From Erythrophleum ivorense (Eukaryota > Streptophyta > Magnoliopsida > Fabales > Fabaceae), in contig JAIUCV010000002.1 of NCBI GenBank assembly GCA_026724425.1, positions 4,469,001 through 4,533,000 of the forward strand: a stretch of DNA of 64,000 bases. The letters run 5' to 3'. Below the pieces are notes generated by a model. The model ran no database searches. It saw nothing but the letters and a program-made list of their open reading frames with translations, and had not been told where the DNA came from. Made by a program: the position numbers and the translations under genes. Positions 48,008-61,467 of this stretch are shown here, piece after piece. Every line of letters starts with the position of its first letter. Position 1 is the first letter of the stretch.

Positions 48008-48158
48008 GCTACAGCAGCATAGCTGCTGTAGCTGCAGCTGCAGCGTGTAGCTTTCCTGGTCACGGGTCGCTGACCCGTGGCCAGGTGGCCTGATGCCGCG
48101 ACCCCTTATTAATTTTTTTAAAAAAATTGGGTCGCGGCATCGCTGATGCTGCGACCCA
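48008..48158. repeat. Palindromes and outer right MULE end
   Basis: GCTACAGCAGC-ata-GCTGCTGTAGC (48008-48032) and CCTGG-t-CACGGGT-cgctg-ACCCGTG-g-CCAGG (48055-48085) are inverted repeats. They precede a half palindrome (GATGCCGCGACCCC, about 48092-48105) and a full one at 48128-48158 (TGGGTCGCGGCATC ... GATGCTGCGACCCA). G runs of 12 and 9 lie just upstream at 47966-47977 and 47994-48002. Confidence 0.85.
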
Positions 48159-48259
48159 TTTTTTTTTTTTAAAAAAATATAAGTATCGACGGAATAAGAT
48201 TTTGCGGCGCAGCATTTTAGTTTTAAGTTTTTTTACTTTATATATTACTGTCAAAAAGC

Positions 48260-49336
48260 CGTGCGCCTTCTAAACAAAGATTTTAGAGAATTTTTTTTAC
48301 GTAAAAGTTTATATTGTTTAAGAAGGAAGAAAGAAAGAAACTTAGCGAAAAAAATTTTTAGAGAAAAAAGAAATTAGAGTGGAGGGAAGGGAAGGGAATG
48401 GAACAAAGGCGATTGTGTACAAGTTTCTTTTGTTTAGATCCGAAACCGCACCTAAAAGCAACAAACTGCATACACAAAAAATGGTTACTCTGATCTGTAG
48501 TCTGATCCCACATCTCACGATTATGGATAGATTACTGGTGATTAATCAGTTTTCTTAGCCCAAAAAAGAAAGTGCAACTCACAATGTTACAGTTAAATAT
48601 ATTGGCGATGGTTGGCTGTCTCTTTTATCTTAGATAATATTTGAAAAAATTATAGTTTAGATCCTAAATTAAAAACGTTTATATTAAAAAAATTTAAATT
48701 TTAAAATTATTTGAAAAAACTCTAGAATTAAACAGTTTAACAAAAAAATTATAGTTTAAGATTTTAAATTAAAATTTTTGTCTTACAATTTTTAGAATAA
48801 TTTTAAAATTTAAAATTTTAAACTACAAATTTTTCTAATATTTATAGTAATAATATTAAAGAAATGAGTGTTATTATTATTTATGTTTTGATAAATAAAT
48901 AATTTTTTATTTAAGAAATTTAACTCAATTATCATTTAAAATTAAATTATATGATTTTGATAAAAATAAAAAATAAATTATATTATATAACAAGATGTAA
49001 ATAATATGCTTAGCTTTAAAAAAAAAACTACTCTCGAACATATGTAGAGGGGAAAAAATATTGAGGATAAATGTTTTTAATTAATTGAATTAATGAAAAT
49101 AAAGACAGATAAGTTGGCAAAACATCATTTTTTTTCTTTGACTCCATGAAGACTTAAGAAACTGTCGAGTTCTTTCATATACTTGTGAAAAAGTTTTAAA
49201 TTTATTTTTTTTCACTTAAAATAGTGTAAAATTTTAATATTTATTAAAATAAATATGAGAACTTTATTATTTGATTTTTTTTTGCCCTTACTTAACATAT
49301 TTTTCAATATGTTTTATATTAACTCTCACACTAAAT

Positions 49337-49372
<36 letters not shown>

Positions 49373-52300
49373 GTATTTTTCATTACCTCTTTGCTCCCAA
49401 TTTTCAAGTTTAAGAGAATGGCCGCGTTAAAAATAATAATAATAATCCACGCTATTTAAAACTCTATGAAGATAAATGAGAAGTACAAAACGCTATTGAA
49501 ATAGGATAAAAAGAAATAAATATTTATTAATTTTCTGTCAGAATATTTCTAATGTAGAAGCGATTAATCAAATAAAAAATTTACTAGTATTTAAGACTAG
49601 TGATTAATGGACTAACCATATACTGAGTTACTTTACTTGGCTATTTAATTAGCTAATTATTCTTAAATTAGAATAATTTCAACACTAGGTCCTAAAATAC
49701 ATTTGTCCCAATAGAATCTGATACGAAAATTCTCATAGCCAGTAATGAACTATTACAATGTCGAATGAGGTAGTTTGTCCTCATTTAACAGTTAGGTATA
49801 GACATAATTAGATATTAAACTAATCTTTTCAAAACTGCAATCCAAACTCTAATTAAGCACAAGCATGTCCAACTAAGAACATAGATCCTTAAGTCAAAAG
49901 ATCCGTGAAATACGTAAGCGTAGTATAGCATTTTTCTTTTTTTTTTATTTTTTAAATAGATAAAACCACAATTGTAAGTGATAACGAGAGGTTGTCGGCA
50001 TGGAGGTCGTTTGACAGAAGGGAATGATCAAGTTGGTGCTGCTGACATGAATCCAGCAACACTTTGAACTTTCAATCTCATTACATGGAGACTGATTGAC
50101 TCCCTTGCTCATGAATACCCATCAATATCTCTGTTTTCTGCAGGTCGATTTGTGGAGGCCAATCAAGTCTTCATTGAAGAAATGAACCTCTTTATCAGTA
50201 ACATCCAACCCTTTTTGCCTTCTGCTTCTGCAATTTGGTTACCCTTGTCTCCACCACACCAAGCAATTGAGAAAGCAGACGCATAGTTTCATGCCTGCCC
50301 CACCACAAGGAATCAACAATTCATTTTGGTCACCAATTTGAATGAATTCATATATATTATTATACACTTGGGTTCTAACTCATTCAAGTTAGGTTGTACC
50401 ACTTCTTCTACAAGTTACTAGCATCCCCTGTTCTGAACTTGTGTGATCTCCTTCACAAGTTGATTCTCTCACACACAAGTCATAGTGGCTAAGAAAAACT
50501 GATAAAAGCTCAAATAAGCCAAGACATCCATCACTTCCTTTCTACATCAGTTGTGTGAATCTTGCCCCCGTTGTGGTCTCGGTGCATTTCATCAAAACTC
50601 ATAAAATTCAGCTTACGTTCACGTGGGAGTCTCTGACCCAGATTCCAGATATGCTCAATATTTAGAAATGAGAAATTTAGAATAATTGTTTTTTTGGGGG
50701 GGTTAACTTTGTTATTAATATTAGCTATATGAAAAGAACTTTATTATTCTCTAATTTGCAGGATCGTATGGAAAATTTTAAAAGAATATGGGAAAAAAAT
50801 ATAAGAAAAAAGAATCAGAGTAAGTCAAAAACTTATTTTTATATAAAAGCCATGAGTTAATAAATACGTGTATTTTTATTCATGTCACAAGAAAAAATTT
50901 GTTAAATGTCTTCGATTACACCTAACAAAAGAACTATCTTAATTGAAAAGAAAAAGTGTTTAAAGAAATATATTAAAAGAATTTATTTTTAAAAGACTAA
51001 ATTTTAAATTTATTTTTAAAAAATTTAAATCATCAATTTATTCTTCTAGAATTTAAAATCCAATGCAGTGTGTTTTTTGAAGACTCGACGCTAGTTTATC
51101 TGGTTGTCAGAAATATACAAAGGTAAATGGATTTTTGATATCATACAAAAATGCCGTGTTTCATCTTCCTTTCTTTCTTTCTTTTTTTTCTTTTCTGTCG
51201 TGCTTCCAACTCAGTCTTTTTTAACTTAACAAAGTTATAATCAAAGGTGAAAGTGTTATAAAATTTACAATAAAAAATTTTTAAAATTAAAATTATTTTT
51301 AAAAATCACAATTATCATTAAATTTTAAAATATTTACTATTAATTATAGAGAATTTATTATTGAATATAAAAAAAATACTAAATCTTTTTGTATTTAATA
51401 ATTATCCTTTAAAATTAATAATAAATTTTTTAAAATTTAATAATAATAATTATAATTCTTAAAAATAATTTTAATTTTTAAAATTTTTTATTATAAATTT
51501 TACAATGTCTGATTCATTAGATATAATTTTTTCTTTTAATTTTGTCCACCTTTTATAAAATTAAAATTTGTAAGTATTCCCTAAAGGCAAAGCATGCAAC
51601 TTTGTCAATATGGCTGCGGAACAAAGAGAAAAAACAAAAAGAAGCTGATAAATTAGGATTTAGAAAAAAGAAAAAATTTATTCAAAGACCTTAAAAGTTA
51701 ATAAAATTGACGGTGAAACATTTTTTAAAATAATTTTTAATAATTTAATTTTTTAAAAAGTTACAACTGTATTTTTAAAATTTTAAAATGCAAGGTCTTT
51801 TATTAGAATTTTTTCTTAGAAAAATGTAATTTTCATTATTTGTTTAATTCCTTCTGGCGATGAAGCTTTCACGTCAATTTGACGTGCTATCTGACAAGAA
51901 ACAGCTAAGAGGGGTGCGTATGGAAGAACCTATTAATTGAAATAAATTGTTGTTATCCAAATGAGAAAGAAAATTTCTTTTGAAAAGAAAATTGAAAACA
52001 AAAAACAAAATGGGTCTTCATCATGCTTGACGCCTCTTCCTGACAATTAGGACGAATTTTCAACTCTTCTTTTGGCCTTCGAACTAATATTTAATTTGAC
52101 ATGCTAGAATGGCCGTTCGGAGCCAGGATTTCTACTACTGTGGACAAAAAAGATGGGAAAATCCAGTCTTCATATTTATTTGCTTGATATTTCCTCCTGT
52201 TACCTGTCTTGACTTGCGTTTCAAACCAGTAAACGTCTAGTTGTAACCTTAAACGTGTTTAATTAATATAAAACCATTGATGCTAAAACAAGTAATATAT

Positions 52301-52600
52301 TCTATTGCTTGCACATCTTGTCTTGCACAATTTTCTTCATTTTAACTCTCTTGTTTGCAAAAATCTCTTAATTCAAGGAACTTCCTAAGGTTCTAATCTA
52401 TCTTAGTATTGTCTTGCATATATGATGTCATCAATGCATATTTTTCTGCCTAATTTTGTTTCTTATGTCAACTCTTCCGTTCTTTTAATGCTGGATGGTG
52501 TTTGTTCGTCTGCCTCATATTGCTGTTGCTTATTTATGCATCTAATCTTTAATGCCACCTACTATATATATATATATATATAATGTGGCAAACCATACAT
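48260..52600. other. Intergenic, AT-rich, no gene recognised
   Basis: Long AT-rich region with an AT microsatellite at about 49342-49361. A GC-richer part at 49985-50660 was read on both strands. It gives only short broken frames, so it may be an old pseudogene or a non-coding RNA, but no family can be named. A TA microsatellite lies at about 52564-52582. Confidence 0.45.
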
Positions 52601-52840
52601 CAGATCGTTTAATATTTGGGCTTGTTATTTTTCTCAATTATCTTTGCACTGATCCAACGAATATTAAAATAAGGGGCTAGGAGACCCATGGAGGAATAGT
52701 AAAATGAAAGGTGGGCAAGGTTTGGAGGACGGTTTAAGTAACAAAGCATTGGTCTGATGGAAAGTGCCAAAGTACAACACACCGGTTTTATTCTTCTATA
52801 CATTGTACTGTGCCTTCTACAAAGCAACAGGGCATATTTT

Positions 52841-55800
52841 TTAAGACAGGAATCTTTCCAACAAGTTCCCAAAGAAGAAGCTTGTTTTGGCCCATCCTCG
52901 GGTCTCAGGTGCCTTGGCATTGGCTGGTACCCTCTTCAATTTGACCATCATTGTCTGCCCAATCTCTTTGCGAAGTGCTTCAACAATCTTCATGTCCACT
53001 GGATTTCCAGAAGCATCTCTCACGTAGAACACATTCAGCGCTTGCTCTCCAATGGTAGATACTGCTGCCCTACAAACTGTCAAGCCATTCTCTCGTAGAA
53101 TCCTGGTTACTTCAGATAGCAACCCCACTCTATCCTTTGCACACAGCTCAAGGCTTACACCCTGCGTCCATAAATCACAGAATCAACGGTAAAATCTTTT
53201 GTGCTTCTTGAGAATCAAATGAAGTAGATTGTAATCTGCTGGGCCAGTAAGTGATATGACTGATAATCAATTTGTCACTTGCAAATTACAAAAGAAGCTC
53301 TCCTTCATCTGCATTTTTCTATTTTAAGATTATAGGGATGTGGATGATATTACATGGAGCATATAGATTCTTAAAGCTCTATTGAAGGCAAAAGACCACT
53401 GTCACTGATTAGTGGATATGATGGTCAGATACAATCTGAGTGGAACCTAGCCCCATGTATCTGCCGTACCATTGCAACAATACAAGTAGATAGCTGCAGA
53501 TGCAAAATGCATTAATTCTGTTAAACTCAGAAAACTTTCTGCTGTAAGTAGCAAGACAAGAAAATATCCCAAAGGAAGAGATAGGAAAAGAAAATGAGAG
53601 AGAAAAGAACAGAAGATAGATGGAGTCAGAAGAAAGTCTAGGAACCACGGGCACACTCATGCTAAAAGGATAACAGAAGTCAGTAGCTTAGACAGTTTAA
53701 AAGATTAATGATTATTAGCGCATTCATAAGAAAGCCAAGTTCCTGAATTGAGTATGGTGAGACTTACTCGGGGCTAAGTTCATCTCCGACTTCTTCTGCT
53801 GTAAGTTATACAGAAGAACATGGAAATCGATTTTAAACACAATACCTCGCTTACTCTTCTTTGAATAGCAGCTTCAATGCATTTAATGACCCTTTCTTTC
53901 TCTCCTTCAGTATCAAGCGTACATCCATCCATGTGCCGAATAAAGTACTCCTAACACACACACACAGTTCAGGCTTCAGACAACAGCACAAAAGAAATTC
54001 TCTTGTTCCATTGTTTCAACTAGTCATTTCTTACACCTTAAATGATGCTTCACATTTAACATTGTAGAAGGGTCAAGTGAAGCAAATTAAAATACTAATT
54101 CAATTGAGAAGACTAAATGTAGGTGAGTTGAATTGAGAAATTATGTATCTTTCAAGACTCTAGACATTAGTTTTCTCCAAAGAAAAATAATTTAAAGTCT
54201 TCATTAGGCCTGTTGAACTTTGAAACGGCAAATCCTCTATAGACAATTTCAAATGTCGTCTGTTTTTCAGAAAATTTCCAAATGGCTCAGAGTTTTTTTA
54301 ACCAAATTCTGATGGCAAAGTGTGCCAATGAGTAACTGGTAAACATACAGAATGGAGTGCTGTAAATAAGACAATGTGGTATACCTGGGATGCATAAGGG
54401 CCATCTGATGAGATTGTAGCATGGAAAACAACATATTGCATATCAGTGAGAGTGCAAACAATGTCAAACATCAGTTTCGCCCGATCTTTGCACCTGACAC
54501 TAACCACTGAGTACCCTTTTTCCTCACAACGCTCTATCGTTATTTTTGGCCTGAAACAGGAAGGATAATCAACGTCTGCTGTTACTCCAGCACATTCATA
54601 ATCCCGATCAGCAAACAACATTTGGTGGAGCCGCCTATCCATATGGGTGAAACCCATAGAGAAACTGGTGCGGGCCACTTTCTCATCATCCTCACATCCA
54701 CGTAGAATGTTTTTGAGCTGCTCCTCCATAAGAGATAATTTGTTTGGGTCATCAACAGCTTGGGTGGCGGCATCGTTGACATAAAGAACACATGCTATAC
54801 GTCTATTATGAGTCCAAACTTCAGCTGCAACCACGTTAAATTGGAGATTGGCAAGGACAGCTGAGATCTCAGACAAGAGACCTGGGCGGTCTCTGCCAAT
54901 GAGCTCAATGGCTGTGTGATCACCAATGGAGTGCACCCCAACCCGTTTGGCTGGCCAACTCTTTACCCCTTCCGTGCTCTGGCCCTTGGGTCCTAGAGCC
55001 TATTGTAAGGGGAAAAACAAAATACAAAAAACACTGTTAAGTAGCTCTAAGTATTTGATATGTGCAGTATACTTAGCATTAGCTCGGTTGATGCCTTTCT
55101 GTCTAATAAAAGGAACATGATCATTTCTCAAAGAAAATTTTCTATTAATTCAGCAGTTTAAATCAATAATTTGAAAATTTTTACTTGGCCATTAAATAGA
55201 AATGATACCTGATTCTAGTATTTTAAAAAGAAAAAAAAAACAGAGAAGAAAGGAGAATTATACCTTCTCTATGAAGTCAATGGTTTTGATGTCAGTTATC
55301 TTCTTTCCTTGCTGATCCGTCACATGAAAAACTGTTTAATTGAACATCTTAAATACTTGATCAAGGTGGGGTGCTCAGGCACATGTGAACATGCACATGG
55401 TTGGATATTTTGTGTGTGTGTGTGTTTTTTGTTTTTTGGGGGGGGGGGGGGGGGAGAGGAGAGAATGTAGATATGGGCTTGGCCGTTAGGCTGTAAACTC
55501 ATGTCAAATTCATGTAATTGTCTTGATGACAATTACAGATTTAGCATAAGAACTAAAAGTGCGCTTTTTGCTCTCTATTTACTTTTCCAATAAGCAGTGA
55601 ATATTGCATTATCGTGGCTCAGAGATGCAAAAGCAGACCCAGAAATACTTCATAGACAAACGCAAATTAGTCAATAGATATATCACAATAATGAAGCGCA
55701 AGCTGATAAAAACCAAAGTTATGGATAGTTAACAGCCTCTAATAAGGCTTATAAGTTATAACATGAATGAATACAACATATCTCTGTATTCATTGTCAAT

Positions 55801-57103
55801 GCATTACCAAGCTTCATTTTAATTACAAACATACCATCCATAAACCATCCACCATCAGAAGATATGTAAGCTTTGGTGATTATGAAGTCAAGATCTGTTA
55901 GAATTTGCACCACTTCCAACAGAATTCCTGGTTTATTAACACTATCAACCTGCAATTTTTTGAAATAACAATAAGAATCCATTAACAAAGTAGAGTATCA
56001 CACCATCTGCATATTACATCTACTGATATCCATATTAATGATCTTTACAAGAACTATGGAAAAGAGATATATGGGCCATGATGATGTTATGGGGGTAGCC
56101 CTATGCTGTGCATAACTTATAAGGAATAGAGAAGACGAATGGCGTCGGCAAGATGAGGTTTTAACATGATTTACATACGTTTAAGAATCCTTCAATAAAA
56201 AGTTTCGCCTACTTCTTTACATGAACTTTATTTGTAGAAAAAGAAAGATACTATAGCTAAACAACAGTTTCTGCAAAAACAGATTAATCCTAGGCAATCC
56301 TGATCCTCGAGTCACATTAAATTTTGCTGAAGCTTTTCTTTAGGTTACAGAATTCACCGAGGGTTGGTAAAAGCTCATTTTTAATGTAAGATTAAAGTTA
56401 AATTCAATATAAATGGGAAAAAACAAAGTTTCGGTGTTCAAGTAACTTTAGAAACTACAGATGCTATGGTTGCTGAAAAGCTCGGCAGCCAGATCATGAC
56501 TGACAATGGGGCCATGAAGAATCATAATTTATTATTTTGAGAAATTATACCTTGATCAGTGTACAATCATGGCAACTAGCATTATCCACAGAGACCCTGC
56601 CAAGTGCAAATAGAGTTTACCATCAACAAGTCACTTCTATTTGGGTTTTCAAAATTCCCAATATAAACCCCATTTCCTCATCGAGGTGCTCAACCTCTGA
56701 CTCCCCAAGAATTGAGCTGTTAATCTCTTCCTTATAACAAGGCTACTTCTTATCAGCAGGTTACTTTTGAAAAGCTGCTTTCGATTTTCCATCGCCTTGT
56801 GCTTTTTTCTGTTTTATTTATTTATTTTTTCCTTTTAAAGCTGAATCAAAGCCAAGTGACATTTACAAATATGTTTAAATATCTATGAATACTGACGCTA
56901 AGGATTGCTTTATGGGATATTGAGGCTAAGTACGATACTAGGCCCCTTTCCTTTAATGCTTTATCCTAAATAGGCTTTTTAATTTGCAGCTCATTGAGAA
57001 AAAATAGCATATCAAAGGAAGTAACAGAAAACCTTGGAGGATTGATTCTGTTGCTGAAGTTTTCATACTCAGGATCAAAATATGGCCAACAAACTGTAGC
57101 CAT
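52841..57103 (-). CDS. ACR8: ACT domain repeat protein, ACR8 type
   Basis: A member of the plant ACR family (uridylyl-transferase-like regulatory proteins with four ACT domains and no catalytic domain); a role in amino-acid sensing is suspected. Seven exons give 446 aa: 57103-57033, 56596-56551, 55949-55835, 55331-55264, 54999-54385, 53950-53846 and 53161-52841 (TAA), all GT-AG. The ACT domains start near VDSVNKPGILLEVV (residue 40), TAIELIGRDRPGLLSE (about 128), YSVVSVRCKDRAKLMFD (about 260) and SLELCAKDRVGLLSE (about 343). The start (FDPEYENFSNRINPPR) and end (GWAKTSFFFGNLLERFLS) are ACR8-like. No damage was seen. Confidence 0.93.
55411..55454. repeat. (TG)n and poly-G tract in ACR8 intron 3
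   Basis: A TG run is followed by T-rich sequence and about 17 consecutive G. It lies in the intron between ACR8 exons 3 and 4. On the transcribed strand this is a C/CA-rich tract about 80 bases upstream of the exon 4 acceptor. Confidence 0.9.
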
Positions 57104-57145
57104 TTGAAGTTCAACTTCTCCGGTCAACAAGTTGCCTTAATTTAC
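57104..57145 (-). other. ACR8 5' UTR piece with upstream acceptor
   Basis: Minus strand: TTGATGCAG followed by GTAAATTAAGG lies 42 bases before the ATG. It reads as a splice acceptor, suggesting that the leader is split and the promoter is further upstream. Confidence 0.4.
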
Positions 57146-58189
57146 CTGCATCAAGTAGAAAACTCTTGTCTGGTTAGCAACCATTACTTTCTTATCCGAA
57201 TCTACAGATTCTATACTTTAGTACTGTGGTATTCAAGAAGCGCAGAGGGAAAGTACAATAGGAAAGCAATTATTTTCAGGGCTCGACAGCAGCGTGTAGG
57301 GTGCAAAAAATTTGACGAATACAAGCCCGTTTCTGGGTAGTTAAAGTTATGAAATTAATTGGTATAAGGTTATGATGGGAAATTGGAAATTAGGTTTTCT
57401 TCTTTTTTTTTTTTTAAAAAAAAAAGGTCTAACACAACCAAAGGCTTACCAGTACCATTGTCTTATAACCGTCTATGTGAAAGACAAAGGTGAGGATCTT
57501 CTTGTTCAAGGATGACTTGGTCAAATATCGCAGCTTACCCAAATCTAGCAGTCCCTAATTAGATTAGAAGTGTTTCTACCTACTGTGAAGTTGTTTTACT
57601 CCAGATTGAAGAGTTCACATCACAGTGTCCATGAATGCAGAGAAGAAAACCAACCACCAGACAGCAAAGGATCTTGATCCAAAGGTTACTTTTTCCTTTG
57701 TTTCTTTTGGTCCAAGGTCTTGATACAATTTTAGTGGACAAAATTACAGCACTGGACCACTGGTACAGATTATTAGCAGAGCAGACAATACATGTAAACA
57801 AAATTGTACAGTTCCACAGATGCCATCACTAGAAGGATCATAATATATGACTTAAAAGTGTCCATTTCTCATTTTTATGTTGTGGGAGTCAATCATTGTA
57901 AGAAAACACGTGGTCAATGCAATGGAGCCAATGCTTAAAGCACCAGTTAAGTTATGGTGCCAATACAGAATCTGCTTCCTCTCTTGACCTTTAACTAAGA
58001 TTTTAAGAATAAGGTAAATACTGAACGCGCCGTGTCCAGTCGATTAGGAAATGCGGGGAGAGAGAAAGAAGAATAAAGAATGCCCAAAGAATCATGGCAT
58101 CACCAATGAAAGGAGACATTTTCGGTGTAAAAATTGGAGGGGTGCACAAAGCCCATTAAAGTATATTAGAGCTACAGTAAAAATAGGGT

Positions 58190-58505
58190 CGGTTTTAAAA
58201 TTATTTTTGTTTTAATGTTTTCAAAACATATATTTTTAAAAATAAATTTTTGAAAACAAAAAAATTAAAAAAATCTGTTTGAATCATTATTTTGAAAAGT
58301 AATTATTTTCTGTTTTTTACTTGATTTTGTAAAACAAAAATTAACACTTAAAAAAAGTGTTCTGAATTTTTTATTTTTAAAAATAAAATTTTGTTTTTTT
58401 GTTTTACAAAACATTTCATTAAAAACACATTATCAAACAAATTTTTTTATTTTTTTGTTCTTAAAAACAAAAAAATTATCCTACAAAATTAAATCAAACA
58501 GGGCC
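58190..58505. mobile_element. Possible MITE (AGGGTCGGTTT / AACAGGGCC ends)
   Basis: An AT/TTTTGTTTT-rich, partly self-complementary segment starts GGGTCGGTTTTAAAAT and ends AATCAAACAGGGCC. The ends are weakly inverted and resemble hAT-type MITE termini. No target duplication was recognised. Confidence 0.35.
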
Positions 58506-60370
58506 GGAAGCTTTTTCTTTATCTCTACTTTTGAGCTAAGCAGAAGAGTTTTTACTTTTCAAATAACCAAAGTTCCCCAATCCCATCGAATAGTTTAAAT
58601 CAGAAAACGCAAGATGGTTCATCTGGGTGAGTGCTAATTTTACCTTCTGAGCGTCCAGTTCTACATGTCATTCTGATCATTTCTGGATATTATCAGATAT
58701 CAAATCGATATTTTTCCAGAATCACCTCCATCTCACCAACTTCCACGAAAACAATAGAAACAAGAAACATGACAAACGAGAGAAAGAAAAGAAATTCAAT
58801 TGCTGGTAGAAGGGAGATTGATAGGTCTGACATAAAGAGAGTTTTAAAAAACAGCAATATTTCACATTGCTAAAGGCTTTTGGAGTCTACGTGGTCTCGT
58901 GCTGTTGGACCCAAAAAAAATAAAATGAGAATGAAACTTTCTTACGCACTTGTAAAAAAGCAGCAAACACTCGGTGCGTAGCACAAGAATCTCGAAAAAA
59001 AGCCGACCAAAAAGGACTCGAATGTGACATAAAGATTTTATTCCAATTTAGCTAGAATACTTATTTTCTTCCACTTTCTTTCTTTGTAAATTTTTTTCTT
59101 TTTTTTTTTGAATTTTTTAGATGATTCTGTCTTTGTGGCTTTAACCATCACACAAGGTACTTCCATGAGGGCAATGCCATCCTCAGACTTCAAATCATCA
59201 ACGATCACAAGATCTGGAAACGTCACCACCATCCAAACTGATTATATAACTACCGTTCTACTGCAGTCTAAGTGTCCAGCGATACTTGCTCTCGCAATAC
59301 AAAATCTCTAATATATATATTAAAAAAAAGGAATGAGTATTAAGCTATTTTCCCTATTGTTTTTAAAGAAAAAATAATAAGAAAAAAGAAGATAGAAGAT
59401 GAATATTTTTATCACTCCATCTCTGTCACAGAAAATAAACATTCCACAATCATCAAGCGTTTGGATATAAAAATGGTAATGGCATCATAATTATGAAATG
59501 ATGATAGCTCCATGATGGTGATGAGGATAGTTAATAGCTAATTAATTTTTGTTAATAATAATAAACTGGATAATAAGACAATAAGGGTGGTGAGCTAGTA
59601 AGATAATAATAGCACTAGATATAATAAATTAGATAATAAAATGGAATTAGGGATGTACATCAAATTCGAAAATTTAGTAAAGTTGGTCTTACCCGACCAA
59701 ATCGGGTAGAGTTGGATCTGGGCACAAAAAAAAAGAAGCTAAGTTGGATATGGAGTTATCCCTAAAAGCTAATATAACCTAGTCTAGTAATTTAAATTAA
59801 AAAAATAATTTTAACAGTAACTTATATAAAAATTTTAATCTTTTTTAAGGACAAAATATACTTTTATAAAAATTTATATAAATTTTTTTATTAAAAATTA
59901 TTTTTTAATTTTTATAATAGTTTGTTTTTAAAAAGAGATCCAAACCATTTATTATTAATCCCATCTTGGGACTAGACTAGGTCAGGTGGAATTCAAATAA
60001 CAAGATTCAATTTTAAAACTTTTTTAAAATCAAATCGAATATCGAATTAAGTTAAAATCCAACCCAATTCATAGGGTGTACATGCTTAACTAGAATTATA
60101 AGATCTCCGAAAAGATGAGGCATGTGTAAGTGACATGCTTTTCTATATTCAATGCTAGAAATAAGATAAACTAATCGTCTTTACCTTTGTTTTTTTTTTT
60201 AACTCAGGCATCGTGTCATATTTGGAAACTTAAATATCTGAGATGAATTCTAAGTAAACATAATTTGAAAAAAAAAAATTATCTGGGCTAATTATGTTAC
60301 TGACAATTTTTAAAAGATTAAATACTTCATGAAGAATAAAAATTTCGCTTAAGATAAACAAAATTTTCAC

Positions 60371-60422
<52 letters not shown>

Positions 60423-61467
60423 GAGAATTTCTTTTAAAAAATTATATTTAAATAATTTAAATTGAAAATATTTATATTAAATGATCTTAAAATTTAATAT
60501 TATTTTAATAAACTTTAAAATAAAAAAATTATAATACAAGACCTCACATAAATTTTTTTTATCTTAAAAATTTTTTAAATAATTTCAAATTTTAAATTCC
60601 TTTTTGAATTAAAATTTATCATTTCTTTTACTTAATGACCAGGCCTTCACTTGTAAAAATATAAAAAAATTGCAAGTTTTCACGTGGAGTCGCTTTCGGC
60701 CAAAATAGACACGAGTCAATGGCAAAACCACTAGAGTAAATTATAAATCTATTTAATTTTATTAAAATCATATAAATATTATTTTTATTTTTAAAATATA
60801 TACAAATTTTATCTGAAATAAAAAATAATCTTATATTTTAGTTTAATTTAAAAATTTTTAATTAAAAAATATATTTAAGTTATTAAAAATATTTTAATAA
60901 AAATTTAAAATTAAATTAAAATATAAAATAAATTTTTATTTAAAAAATTCTATATATATATATTTTAAAAATAAAAATGAAAATCGAGTAATTTATAAAA
61001 AAAATAAGGATCTATACAATTTACTCAACTAATTAGGAAATACGGAGGATTGGAGGCGAACCGCAAACTTTCAATTTTCAAATTAATACAAGAGTACTAA
61101 ATCTACAGGTGAAATGGCTGCGCAATCTCAAGCGAAATCTGCGTTTTCATTCCGTCCCACTGATATATTTTTTTCAGAGAGAGAGAGAGATTAAGCAAAA
61201 GCTTTCCCCTTCTTGGCCTCCATCCTCCAAAACAGAACTTTCTTCGGACGGTACGGAAACAAAAAAGCGTGTGATGAAACTCTATCATCATTGACATAAA
61301 GGAAAATGAATTCATAGAACCAACGAATTTCCTTGACGTAAACATTCGCTTATGAGCTCAGCCAGAAAGAGAATTGTCAGATTACGGAAGAATCGTGGCT
61401 GTCAATACCCTAATCCTAACCAGAACACAATCGCAAATCACAAAGGGGATAGAGAGAAAGCACATAC
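58506..61467. other. Intergenic or long ACR8 5' UTR intron
   Basis: No gene recognised. The minus-strand frame at 59038-59232 (VVTFPDLVIVDDLKSEDGIA) has protein-like content but no known family and degenerates into a Lys-rich tail over poly-T. An AT tract (60370-60390) is followed at once by (AG)n (60391-60419). If the leader exon at 61468-61545 belongs to ACR8, this whole stretch is intron. Confidence 0.4.

Larger units (their letters stand above)
39472..48222 (-). mobile_element. Mutator-like element (MULE) with nested insertions
   Basis: The left end (AAATGTTGCACCG ... AGATACTTA, then palindromes to 39609) is matched by the reverse complement of the right end (AAATGCTGCGCCGC ... CGATACTTA, then palindromes) at about 48222-48128. 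Between them lies a MURA-type transposase gene fragment on the minus strand. These facts support one MULE of about 8.75 kb. Similarity may continue outward to about 39430 and 48260. No unambiguous 9-bp target duplication was found. The 3' part of the transposase is missing, and a gypsy LTR plus gag and a TA-rich block occupy that place. Confidence 0.65.

Noticed and set aside
49985..50660. Gene in the GC-richer stretch
   Set aside because: Both strands give only short interrupted frames, and no known protein was recognised.
59038..59232. Small gene (VVTFPDLVIVDDLKSEDG)
   Set aside because: The upstream frame is closed, it ends in a Lys-rich tail from a homopolymer, and no family is recognised.
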